From Clostridia bacterium (GTDB lineage Bacteria > Bacillota > Clostridia > Christensenellales > CAG-138), in assembly GCA_017435905.1 (NCBI GenBank), contig JAFSEB010000012.1:1-44173 (forward strand): a DNA stretch of 44,173 nucleotides. Reading direction: 5' to 3'. The notes beneath the pieces were generated by a model. It searched no databases. It was not told the DNA's origin and saw only the letters and a program-made list of their open reading frames with translations. The position numbers and the translations under genes were made by a program. Below, piece by piece: positions 8,385-15,831 of the stretch. Position 1 is the stretch's first letter. Every line of letters begins with the position of its first letter.

Positions 8385-8404
8385 AAAACGCAATATTGCG
8401 TTTT
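8385..8404 (+). promoter_or_regulatory. 20-bp perfect palindrome before the metY ribosome site
   Basis: A perfect dyad AAAACGCAAT/ATTGCGTTTT between the predicted transcription start and the CGGAGG ribosome site, followed by two more T. It could be a DNA operator or, as RNA, a small 7-bp hairpin ending in U residues that touches the ribosome site. Confidence 0.5.
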
Positions 8405-8421
8405 TTCGGAGGTACAAAATC

Positions 8422-9699
8422 ATGAAAACCGGCACCATCTGCGTACAGGGCGGCTACACGCCCGGCAACGGCGAACCCCGCCAGATCCCCGTCATTCAGA
8501 GCACCACCTTCAAATATGCCACCAGTGAGGATATGGGCAAGCTTTTCGACCTTGAAGCGGAAGGCTACTTCTATTCCCGTCTGCAGAACCCCACCTGCGA
8601 TGCGGTCGCCCGCAAGATCGCAGCCCTTGAGGGCGGCGTTGCCGCCATGCTGACCTCCTCCGGTCAGGCTGCCACCTTCTATTCCATTTTTAATATCGCT
8701 TCCGCAGGCGACCATGTGGTCTCCTCCGCCTCCATCTACGGCGGCAGCTTCAACCTGTTCTCCGTCACCATGAAGCGCATGGGCATCGAATTCACCTTCG
8801 TTTCTCCCGACTGCACCGGGGAAGAGCTCAACGCCGCCTTCCGCCCCAACACCAAGGCGGTCTTCGGCGAGACCATCGCCAACCCTGCGCTGACGGTGCT
8901 TGACATCGAAAAGTTCGCAGAGGCTGCCCACAGCCACGGCGTGCCCCTCATCATCGACAACACCTTTGCCACCCCCGTCAACTGCCGTCCCTTCGAATGG
9001 GGTGCGGATATCGTTACCCACTCCACCACCAAGTATATGGACGGTCACGGCGCTGCCCTCGGCGGCTGCATCGTGGACAGCGGCAATTTCGATTGGTCCA
9101 AATATCCCGAGCGCTTCCCCGGCCTCTGCACGCCGGATGCAAGCTACCACGGCGTCACCTACACGGAGCGCTTCGGCAAGGGTGCCTTCATCACCAAAGC
9201 CACCGCACAGCTGATGCGTGACTTCGGCTCCATGGCTGCACCCCAGAACGCCTTCCTGCTCAACCTCGGCCTTGAAAGCCTGCATGTGCGCATGAAGCGC
9301 CACAGCGAAAACGGCCTTGCCGTGGCGAAATACCTTGAAAGCCATCCCAAGGTGGCATGGGTGCGCTTTGCAGGTCTTGAAGGCGATCCCTACCATGCCC
9401 TTGCGGAAAAATACCTGCCCGACGGCGTCTGCGGCGTGGTCAGCTTCGGCGTGAAGGGCGGCCGCAGCGCAGCGGAAGCCTTCATGAAGCGCCTGAAGAT
9501 CGCCGCCATCGAGACCCATGTGGCGGATGCCCGTACCTGCTGCCTGCACCCTGCCTCCAGCACCCACCGCCAGATGAACGATCAGGAGCTTGAGGCCGCC
9601 GGCGTCTCCCCGGATCTCGTCCGCTATTCCTGCGGTCTTGAGGATGCGGAAGACCTCATTGCCGACATTGCACAGGCCCTTGAAGGCGTGGAGGCATAA
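8422..9699 (+). CDS. metY: O-acetylhomoserine sulfhydrylase
   Basis: A PLP enzyme of the Cys/Met metabolism family, 425 aa, that makes homocysteine from O-acetylhomoserine and sulfide. The PLP lysine is Lys204 in [11 protein letters not shown], the loop ALGGCIVD follows, and the phosphate-binding SSGQAA is near 79-84. The ATG at 8422 is preceded by CGGAGG; a longer reading would run through the promoter. metA follows after 5 nt and supplies the acetylated substrate, so the two genes form a direct-sulfhydrylation pathway with no need of cystathionine. Confidence 0.93.
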   Translation: MKTGTICVQGGYTPGNGEPRQIPVIQSTTFKYATSEDMGKLFDLEAEGYFYSRLQNPTCDAVARKIAALEGGVAAMLTSSGQAATFYSIFNIASAGDHVVSSASIYGGSFNLFSVTMKRMGIEFTFVSPDCTGEELNAAFRPNTKAVFGETIANPALTVLDIEKFAEAAHSHGVPLIIDNTFATPVNCRPFEWGADIVTHSTTKYMDGHGAALGGCIVDSGNFDWSKYPERFPGLCTPDASYHGVTYTERFGKGAFITKATAQLMRDFGSMAAPQNAFLLNLGLESLHVRMKRHSENGLAVAKYLESHPKVAWVRFAGLEGDPYHALAEKYLPDGVCGVVSFGVKGGRSAAEAFMKRLKIAAIETHVADARTCCLHPASSTHRQMNDQELEAAGVSPDLVRYSCGLEDAEDLIADIAQALEGVEA

Positions 9700-9704
9700 G
9701 CCCC

Positions 9705-10631
9705 ATGCCCATCAAGATCCCCAATGAACTCCCTGCGGTCAAAACCCTCAACGAGGAAAACATCTTCGTGATGACGGAAACACGTGCCATCACGCAGGAT
9801 ATCCGTCCCCTGAAGCTTTTGATCCTGAACCTGATGCCCACGAAGATCGACACGGAGACCCAGCTGTCCCGTCTTCTCGGCAACTCCCCCCTGCAGGTGG
9901 AGATCGAGCTGCTGCAGACCTCCACCCACAAATCCAAAAACACCGCCGAAGAGCACATGCTCGCCTTCTACCAGACCTTTGATCAGGTGAAGGATCGCAC
10001 CTTTGACGGCATGATCATCACCGGCGCACCGGTCGAAAACATGCCCTTTGAGGAAGTGGAATACTGGGAGGAGCTTTGCGAGATCATGGAGTGGTCCAAG
10101 ACCCATGTGCATTCCACCTTCCACATCTGCTGGGGCGCACAGGCAGGGCTTTACTACCACTTCGGCATCAACAAGCAGCCCCTGCCCGAGAAGCTGTTCG
10201 GCGTATTCCCCCACAGCGTGGAATACAAGCCCTCCATCCTGTTCCGTGGGTTTGACGATACCTTCATGGTGCCCCATTCCCGCCACACCACCGTCCTTCG
10301 GGAGGATGTGGAAAAGGTGCCGGAGCTCAACATCCTCGCCTCCTCTCCGCAGGCAGGGCTTTACGCCATCAGCGCCAAGGCAGGCAACCAGTTCTTCATC
10401 ACCGGCCATTCCGAGTACGATGCCCGTACCCTTGAAAAGGAATACCTTCGGGATAAAAACCTCGGTCTCCCCATCGCCGTGCCGGAAAACTATTACCCCG
10501 GTGATGACGATACCCTGCCCCCCATGATGACATGGCGTGCCCACGCCAACCTCCTTTACACCAACTGGCTGAACTACTTCGTTTACCAGACCACCCCCTA
10601 CGATATCTCCCGTATCGGTGCGGAAGAATAA
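9705..10631 (+). CDS. metA: Homoserine O-acetyltransferase (MetA family, acetyl-CoA type)
   Basis: A 308-aa MetA-family acyltransferase. The catalytic residues sit at the family positions: Cys142 (in ICWGAQ), His235 and Glu237 (in TGHSE). Residue 111 is Glu (GAPVE). In this family Glu111 is known to go with acetyl-CoA use and Gly111 with succinyl-CoA, so the enzyme should be a homoserine O-acetyltransferase despite the common succinyltransferase annotation. This agrees with the MetY partner 5 nt upstream. The GGAGG ribosome site lies in the end of metY. Confidence 0.94.
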   Translation: MPIKIPNELPAVKTLNEENIFVMTETRAITQDIRPLKLLILNLMPTKIDTETQLSRLLGNSPLQVEIELLQTSTHKSKNTAEEHMLAFYQTFDQVKDRTFDGMIITGAPVENMPFEEVEYWEELCEIMEWSKTHVHSTFHICWGAQAGLYYHFGINKQPLPEKLFGVFPHSVEYKPSILFRGFDDTFMVPHSRHTTVLREDVEKVPELNILASSPQAGLYAISAKAGNQFFITGHSEYDARTLEKEYLRDKNLGLPIAVPENYYPGDDDTLPPMMTWRAHANLLYTNWLNYFVYQTTPYDISRIGAEE

Positions 10632-10675
10632 ACAGCACAAAAGCCGCACGCAACGGCGGTATCCATAAGACATTA

Positions 10676-10705
10676 CAGGGACAGCATATGCAATTGCTGT
10701 CCCTG
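10676..10705 (+). terminator. Hairpin after metA
   Basis: An 11-bp perfect stem CAGGGACAGCA/TGCTGTCCCTG with an 8-nt loop, 44 nt after the metA stop. The following bases (CTGTTGTAAA) are a poor U-tract, so termination may be incomplete. Confidence 0.55.
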
Positions 10706-10782
10706 CTGTTGTAAAGGCTGATTCCATGTGATAATCTGAAATCGAACAAGTCAGGAAATATGAATTAAACGAGGTGACCGGG

Positions 10783-11388
10783 GTGCTTGTTTTATGCTCT
10801 AACGGATTATCAAGTAAAAAGCTACTGACACACCTCAGCAGCAAAATGGTTGGTTGCAGAACTGCTGCATTAGTTGTAACTGCGGACAATGAATACAAGG
10901 AAAGAAATTATCACGTTCCCAGATGTGTTTCAGAACTGCAAGCGCTGAACCTGAACGTTGATTGTTTTGATTTGGATAAAGAGTCTGCTGATTTGTTGCT
11001 GAATTATGATGTTGTTGAATTCATTGGTGGAAATCCTTATTATTTGCTTCATTCGATCCAGGAAAACAATGCGGCAGAGATACTAAGGGATATTGCTGCA
11101 ACCAAAGTTCTAATCGGTTGGAGTGCCGCCGCATTTGTTTTTGGTCCTACACTTGAATTGGTAAATCGTTACTCTCCCGAGATGAATTTCTTGGGGTTGA
11201 CATGTTTAAGCGGTCTCTTATTGACAGATGTTCAAGTGTTGCCGCATTACAGCAAATTCCTTATAAAGTATGAGGGATTTGAAGAAAGGTGCTGTACTTA
11301 CGAAAAAGAACACGGAGTAAATGTTATCCGCATAGACGACGGTGATGGTGTGTTTATAGACGAACAAGTTTACATTTGTAAAGCGTAA
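10783..11388 (+). CDS. Peptidase S51 (dipeptidase E)-like protein
   Basis: A class-I glutamine-amidotransferase-fold protein of about 201 aa resembling peptidase E. The N-terminus matches the family pattern (LVLCSNGLSS), EFIGGNPYYLL lies near 79-89, and the nucleophile elbow is GWSAAAF, with Ser where family members have GxSAG. I prefer GTG at 10783 because GAGGTGA precedes it by 5 nt; GTG at 10774 is the alternative. The gene is clearly richer in A+T than both neighbours and has different codon use (many TTG, ATT, GAT), which suggests acquisition by transfer. Substrate unknown. Confidence 0.75.
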   Translation: MLVLCSNGLSSKKLLTHLSSKMVGCRTAALVVTADNEYKERNYHVPRCVSELQALNLNVDCFDLDKESADLLLNYDVVEFIGGNPYYLLHSIQENNAAEILRDIAATKVLIGWSAAAFVFGPTLELVNRYSPEMNFLGLTCLSGLLLTDVQVLPHYSKFLIKYEGFEERCCTYEKEHGVNVIRIDDGDGVFIDEQVYICKA

Positions 11389-11454
11389 TGTAACAGAAAG
11401 TAATAAGCTTTCATACATCCTTTCTTCGGTATATCATGTGGCATTGCCGTGTAT

Positions 11455-11515
11455 TCACCCCTTGCCTCTCCCTTTGGGAGAGGTGTCCGAGCATTGCGAG
11501 GACGGAGAGGGCATG
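11455..11515 (+). repeat. Palindromic intergenic element
   Basis: CCTCTCCC-TTT-GGGAGAGG is a perfect 8-bp hairpin. It is followed by GTCC...GGAC around GAGC/CGAG-like bases and then GGAGAGGG, which can pair with the first arm instead. The pattern is like small multi-copy palindromic elements of gut Clostridia (recollection, not searched). It lies in the 390-nt gene-free gap between the S51-like gene and the ABC exporter. Confidence 0.5.
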
Positions 11516-11544
11516 AACGGTCCTCAAGCTCTTCACATCCAAAA

Positions 11545-11573
11545 ACGGAGCGCCTCTTTGTGATGCGCTCCGT
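11545..11573 (+). terminator. Possible terminator hairpin
   Basis: A 9-bp stem ACGGAGCGC/GCGCTCCGT with an 11-nt loop, then TCGCTGTTTT. It is the only terminator-like structure between the S51-like gene and the exporter. The rest of the gap shows nothing clear. Confidence 0.45.
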
Positions 11574-11724
11574 TCGCTGTTTTCCGGCATCCTGCGGCCT
11601 ATGCGGTTTTTCTGTGTGAAAAGACAACTGCGCTCGTCCCCTCACTTCCCTCTTTTCACAAATTGTGTTACCATGTGTTCGATGCGGATCGACCGCACGG
11701 TTTCGGAAGGATCATATTTGCACG

Positions 11725-13473
11725 ATGAAAAAACTTCTCGTTTACTTCAAGGGCTACGGACGGGATGCCGTTCTTGCGCCCCTTTTCAAGCTGTTTGAAG
11801 CCACCCTTGAGCTTTTCGTACCCCTCGTAATGGCTGCCGTGATCGATACGGGCGTCGCCGCAGGGGATAAGCCCTACATCCTCAAAATGGGTGCGGTGCT
11901 GCTGCTTCTCGGCGCCCTCGGCCTTGCGGCGGCCATCACCGCCCAGTATTTTGCCGCCAGAAGCGCCGTGGGCTTTGCGGCACGGCTTCGCCATGTCCTG
12001 TTCCGCAAAATAGAGACCCTCTCCTTTTCTGAGCTTGATACCGTGGGCACCGCCACGCTGCTCACACGCATCACCAGCGATGTCAATCAGGTGCAGACCG
12101 GCGTGAACCTCGCCCTGCGCCTGCTGCTCCGTTCCCCCTTCATCGTGTTCGGCGCCATGCTTATGGCCTTTACGGTGGATGCAAAGTGCGCCCTCATCTT
12201 TGCGGCGGTCATCCCCCTTCTTTCCCTCGTGGTGTTCTTCATCATGTTCGCCACCATCCCCCGTTACCGCAAGGTGCAGCAGAACCTTGACGGCGTGCTC
12301 GGCAAAACACGGGAAACGCTGACGGGCGTCCGTGTGCTGCGTGCCTTTGCACGGGAGGAGGATGAGGCCGAAGAATTTGCCGAAAAGAACGAAAACCTTC
12401 TTCACATGCAGCGCTTCGTGGGGCGCATCAGTGCGCTCATGAACCCCCTCACCTATGTGATCATCAACCTTGCGGTGCTGGCGCTGCTTGCAAACGGCAG
12501 CACGGCGGTGGATGTGGGGCGCATCACCCAGGGCGAGCTGATGGCACTTGTCAATTACATGCTCTCCATCCTCGTGGAGCTCATCAAGCTTGCGAACCTC
12601 ATCATCAGCATCACCCGTGCCCTTGCAAGCGCAAAGCGCATCGGCGCCGTGCTGGAACTGCCGGAGGATAACCTTGCCATGGCAAAGGCGCAGGGCGAAG
12701 CCTCCCTTCCCGAAGGGGATGCCCCTGCCGTCGCCTTCAGGAACGTCAGCCTCACCTATCGGGGCGCCGGCGATGCCTCCCTTGAAAACATCAGCTTCAC
12801 CGTACAGAAAGGGCAGACCGTGGGCATCATCGGCCCCACGGGCAGCGGCAAAAGCTCCCTTGTCAGCCTCATCGGCGGCTTCTATGAAGCCACGGAAGGC
12901 TCCGTCAGCGTCATGGGCAGGGATGTTTCCCTTTGGGATGCCGCCGCCCTTCGCCGGCTCATCGGCCTTGTGCCGCAAAAGGCGGTGCTCTTCAAGGGCA
13001 CCGTTCGGGATAACCTCCTCTTTGGCAGCGAGCATGCTTCCGATGCAGCGCTTTGGGAAGCCCTCCGCGCCGCACAGGCGGAGGATTTCATCCGCAAAAA
13101 GGAAGGGATGCTCGATGCCCCCGTGGAACAGGGCGGCCGCAATTTTTCCGGCGGCCAGAAGCAGCGCCTCACCATCGCCCGGGCGCTTGTAAAGCAGCCG
13201 CCCATCCTGATCCTTGATGACAGCGCCTCCGCCCTTGACTACGCCACCGATGCGGCGCTTCGCCGCTCCATCCGGGAAATGCCGGGCAGCCCCACGGTGT
13301 TCATCGTGTCCCAGCGCACTTTCTCCGTGCTCCATGCGGATCTTATCCTTGTGATGGATGACGGCAAAGCCGTCGGCGCCGGCACCCACAGCGAGCTTCT
13401 TTCCGCCTGCCCCGTTTACAGGGAGATCTACTTCTCTCAGTTCCCCGAAGAAGCAGGAAAGGAGGGCAAGTAA
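11725..13473 (+). CDS. ABC exporter half-transporter with degenerate ATP site
   Basis: A 582-aa fused membrane/ATPase ABC exporter (MdlA/LmrC type). About six membrane helices fill residues 10-300 and the ATPase domain the rest. Walker A GPTGSGKS is near 370-377 and the signature FSGGQ near 474. The Walker B is LILDD, with Asp in place of the catalytic Glu. The switch residue is Gln (SQRT) instead of His. These two changes mark the degenerate site of heterodimeric exporters such as TM287/288. It should pair with the next gene, whose start directly follows this stop. The cargo (drug, lipid or peptide) cannot be told. Confidence 0.9.
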   Translation: MKKLLVYFKGYGRDAVLAPLFKLFEATLELFVPLVMAAVIDTGVAAGDKPYILKMGAVLLLLGALGLAAAITAQYFAARSAVGFAARLRHVLFRKIETLSFSELDTVGTATLLTRITSDVNQVQTGVNLALRLLLRSPFIVFGAMLMAFTVDAKCALIFAAVIPLLSLVVFFIMFATIPRYRKVQQNLDGVLGKTRETLTGVRVLRAFAREEDEAEEFAEKNENLLHMQRFVGRISALMNPLTYVIINLAVLALLANGSTAVDVGRITQGELMALVNYMLSILVELIKLANLIISITRALASAKRIGAVLELPEDNLAMAKAQGEASLPEGDAPAVAFRNVSLTYRGAGDASLENISFTVQKGQTVGIIGPTGSGKSSLVSLIGGFYEATEGSVSVMGRDVSLWDAAALRRLIGLVPQKAVLFKGTVRDNLLFGSEHASDAALWEALRAAQAEDFIRKKEGMLDAPVEQGGRNFSGGQKQRLTIARALVKQPPILILDDSASALDYATDAALRRSIREMPGSPTVFIVSQRTFSVLHADLILVMDDGKAVGAGTHSELLSACPVYREIYFSQFPEEAGKEGK

Positions 13474-15228
13474 ATGAAACAGCCGAAAAAGACCGATATG
13501 CGTACCCTCCGCCGTGTGCTCAAAGCCATCCGCCCCTACCGGGTATTCCTTGTGCTGTCGCTGCTGCTTGCGGCGTGCACCGTGGCGCTGACGCTGTATT
13601 TCCCCATCCTGACCGGCGAAGCCATCGACCTTGCGGTCGGCAAGGGCAATGTGGACAGGGCAGGCATCCTCTCCCTGCTTGCGAAGATGGCCGCCATCGT
13701 GGGTCTTACCGCCATGTTCCAGTGGCTCCTTTCCCTGTCCAACAACCGCATCGCCTATTCCACCGTAAGGGATGTCAGAAACGCCGCCTTCCGCCGGCTG
13801 CAGACGCTGCCCCTTTCCTACCTTGATGCCCACCCCCACGGGGAGCTTGTCAGCCGCATCATCGCCGATGCGGATCAGTTCTCGGAGGGGCTCCTCATGG
13901 GCTTCACCCAGCTGTTCACCGGCATCATCACCATCCTCGGCACGCTGGGTTTCATGTTCTCCCTCAACTGGCGCATCGCCCTTGTGGTGGTGGTCGTGAC
14001 CCCCGTCTCCCTGTTCGTGGCGTCCTTCATCGCAAGCCGCACCCATTCCATGTTCCGCCTCCAGTCGGAAACACGGGGCGAGCAGACTGCCCTTTTGGAG
14101 GAAATGGTGGGCAATCAGAAGGTGGTGCAGTCCTTCGGGCAGGAGGAAAAAGTCCTCGCCCGTTTTGATGAGGTGAACGAGCGGCTCAGGAAGGCTTCCC
14201 TGCGTGCCATCTTCTTTTCCTCCATCACCAACCCCTCCACACGCTTCGTCAACAGCCTCGTTTATGCGGCGGTGGGCATCACAGGCGCCTTCTCCGCCAT
14301 CGGCGGCGCCATCACCGTGGGCGGTCTTTCCTGCTTTTTAAGCTACGCCAACCAGTACACAAAGCCCTTCAACGAGATCAGCGGCGTGGTGGCGGAGCTG
14401 CAGAATGCCCTTGCCTGCGCAGAGCGTGTGTTCGCCCTCATCGACACCCCCTCCGAAACGCCGGATGCAGAGGATGCCGCCGTGCTTTCGGACCCGAAGG
14501 GCGATATCGCCATGGAAAACGTATCCTTCTCCTATGATCCGGAGCGCCCCCTCATCGAAAACCTGTCCCTTGAGGCAAAAAGCGGCATGCGCATCGCCAT
14601 CGTAGGCCCCACGGGCTGCGGCAAAACCACCCTCATCAACCTGCTGATGCGCTTTTACGATGTGAGCGGCGGCTCCATCAAGGTGGATGGGCGGGATGTG
14701 CGCACCCTCACAAGAAAGAGCCTCCGCACGGGCTTTGGCATGGTGCTGCAGGATACATGGCTCAAAGCCGGCACCGTCCGTGAAAACATCGCCATGGGCA
14801 AAAGCGATGCCACGGAGGAGGAGATCATCGCCGCAGCGAAAGCCGCCCATGCGGACAGCTTCATCCGCCGCCTCCCCAGAGGGTACGATACCTTCATCGG
14901 CGAGGATGGCGGCTCCCTCTCCCAGGGGCAGAAGCAGCTTCTTTGCATTGCAAGGGTCATGCTGTGCCTGCCGCCCATGCTCATTCTTGACGAAGCCACC
15001 AGCTCCATCGATACCCGTACCGAGCAGCACATTCAGGCAGCCTTCGCCCGCATGATGCAGGGGCGCACCAGCTTCATCGTGGCGCACCGCCTTTCCACCG
15101 TAAGGGAAGCGGATCTCATCCTCGTCATGAAGGATGGCAGCATCATCGAGCAGGGCGACCACGAAACGCTGCTTGCCCGGGGCGGCTTCTACAGCGAGCT
15201 TTACATGAGCCAGTTCCGGCTGCAGTAG
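13474..15228 (+). CDS. ABC exporter half-transporter with consensus ATP site
   Basis: The 584-aa partner of the preceding half-transporter. It has six predicted helices followed by an ATPase domain with Walker A GPTGCGKTT (near 378), Walker B LILDEATSS with the catalytic Glu, and switch His in AHRLST. Its signature is LSQGQ in place of LSGGQ. The consensus hydrolysis site is thus built from this Walker A/B and the FSGGQ of the partner, while LSQGQ completes the degenerate site. The ATG abuts the upstream TAA and the GGAGG ribosome site lies in the partner's last codons. Confidence 0.92.
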   Translation: MKQPKKTDMRTLRRVLKAIRPYRVFLVLSLLLAACTVALTLYFPILTGEAIDLAVGKGNVDRAGILSLLAKMAAIVGLTAMFQWLLSLSNNRIAYSTVRDVRNAAFRRLQTLPLSYLDAHPHGELVSRIIADADQFSEGLLMGFTQLFTGIITILGTLGFMFSLNWRIALVVVVVTPVSLFVASFIASRTHSMFRLQSETRGEQTALLEEMVGNQKVVQSFGQEEKVLARFDEVNERLRKASLRAIFFSSITNPSTRFVNSLVYAAVGITGAFSAIGGAITVGGLSCFLSYANQYTKPFNEISGVVAELQNALACAERVFALIDTPSETPDAEDAAVLSDPKGDIAMENVSFSYDPERPLIENLSLEAKSGMRIAIVGPTGCGKTTLINLLMRFYDVSGGSIKVDGRDVRTLTRKSLRTGFGMVLQDTWLKAGTVRENIAMGKSDATEEEIIAAAKAAHADSFIRRLPRGYDTFIGEDGGSLSQGQKQLLCIARVMLCLPPMLILDEATSSIDTRTEQHIQAAFARMMQGRTSFIVAHRLSTVREADLILVMKDGSIIEQGDHETLLARGGFYSELYMSQFRLQ

Positions 15229-15261
15229 GTATAACTCCCCCAACTTTGGGCATACTTTGTC

Positions 15262-15290
15262 TTGCCCGAAACGAATTTGTATTGTACAAT
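15262..15290 (+). promoter_or_regulatory. Promoter of the DUF1292 gene
   Basis: TTGCCC (15262-15267), 17-nt spacer, TACAAT (15285-15290), in an AT-rich gap. Confidence 0.65.
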
Positions 15291-15338
15291 TTAAACACCA
15301 TCAGTTTGGAAATGTTATGAAAGGCGGTCAATACCGAT

Positions 15339-15725
15339 ATGGAAATGGAAGAAAGAGATTTTGTCGTCTTTACCGATGACGAAGGCAACGAATTTGAACT
15401 CGATGTGCTCGCTTATTTCGAGTATGAAGAGCAGGAATACGCCATCCTTTCCGATGCGGCGGAAGATGTGGAAGAGGATTTCGAAGTCTACATCATGAAG
15501 GTGGTTGTGAACGGCGAAGAGGAAGAATTCCTTCCTGCCGATGACGACAAGGTGGATATCCTTGCGGAGATCGCAGAAGAGCTCCTTGCCGGCGAAGACG
15601 ATGAGTGCGATTGCGGCTGTGACTGCGACGGCGAGTGCGACGGCGAGTGCGATTGCGATTGCGACGGCGAGTGCGATTGTGATTGCGGCGGCGAAAAGGA
15701 ATGCGGCTGCAGCTGCGAAAAGTAA
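15339..15725 (+). CDS. DUF1292 protein with a 14-cysteine acidic tail
   Basis: A 128-aa acidic protein. Residues 1-88 match the small DUF1292 domain of Firmicutes (FTDDEGNEFELDVLAYFEYEEQEYAIL...), whose function is unknown. Residues 89-128 form an unusual tail of Cys, Asp, Glu and Gly with 14 cysteines, mostly as Cys-Asp-Cys and Cys-Asp-Gly-Glu-Cys units. The DNA under it is a degenerate short repeat of GAT/TGC/GGC codons, which implies growth by slippage. The tail could bind soft metals or act as a thiol buffer; this is inference. It has its own promoter and terminator, so it is a single-gene unit. A second ATG at 15345 could also serve as start. Confidence 0.85.
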   Translation: MEMEERDFVVFTDDEGNEFELDVLAYFEYEEQEYAILSDAAEDVEEDFEVYIMKVVVNGEEEEFLPADDDKVDILAEIAEELLAGEDDECDCGCDCDGECDGECDCDCDGECDCDCGGEKECGCSCEK

Positions 15726-15743
15726 ACTTTTTGAAAAACGGCA

Positions 15744-15767
15744 AAAGAGGGGCGCATGCCCCTCTTT
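15744..15767 (+). terminator. Terminator after the DUF1292 gene
   Basis: Perfect 10-bp stem AAAGAGGGGC/GCCCCTCTTT with GCAT loop, then GTTGT. Confidence 0.8.
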
Positions 15768-15793
15768 GTTGTCTGCATCCCCCGTGGTAAAAT
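15766..15793 (+). promoter_or_regulatory. Likely promoter of the beta-lactamase-fold gene
   Basis: TTGTTG (15766-15771), 16-nt spacer, TAAAAT (15788-15793), overlapping the end of the preceding terminator. Confidence 0.5.
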
Positions 15794-15831
15794 GAATTCC
15801 CAAATAAAACCGTAATAAAGGAGGATCCGCC

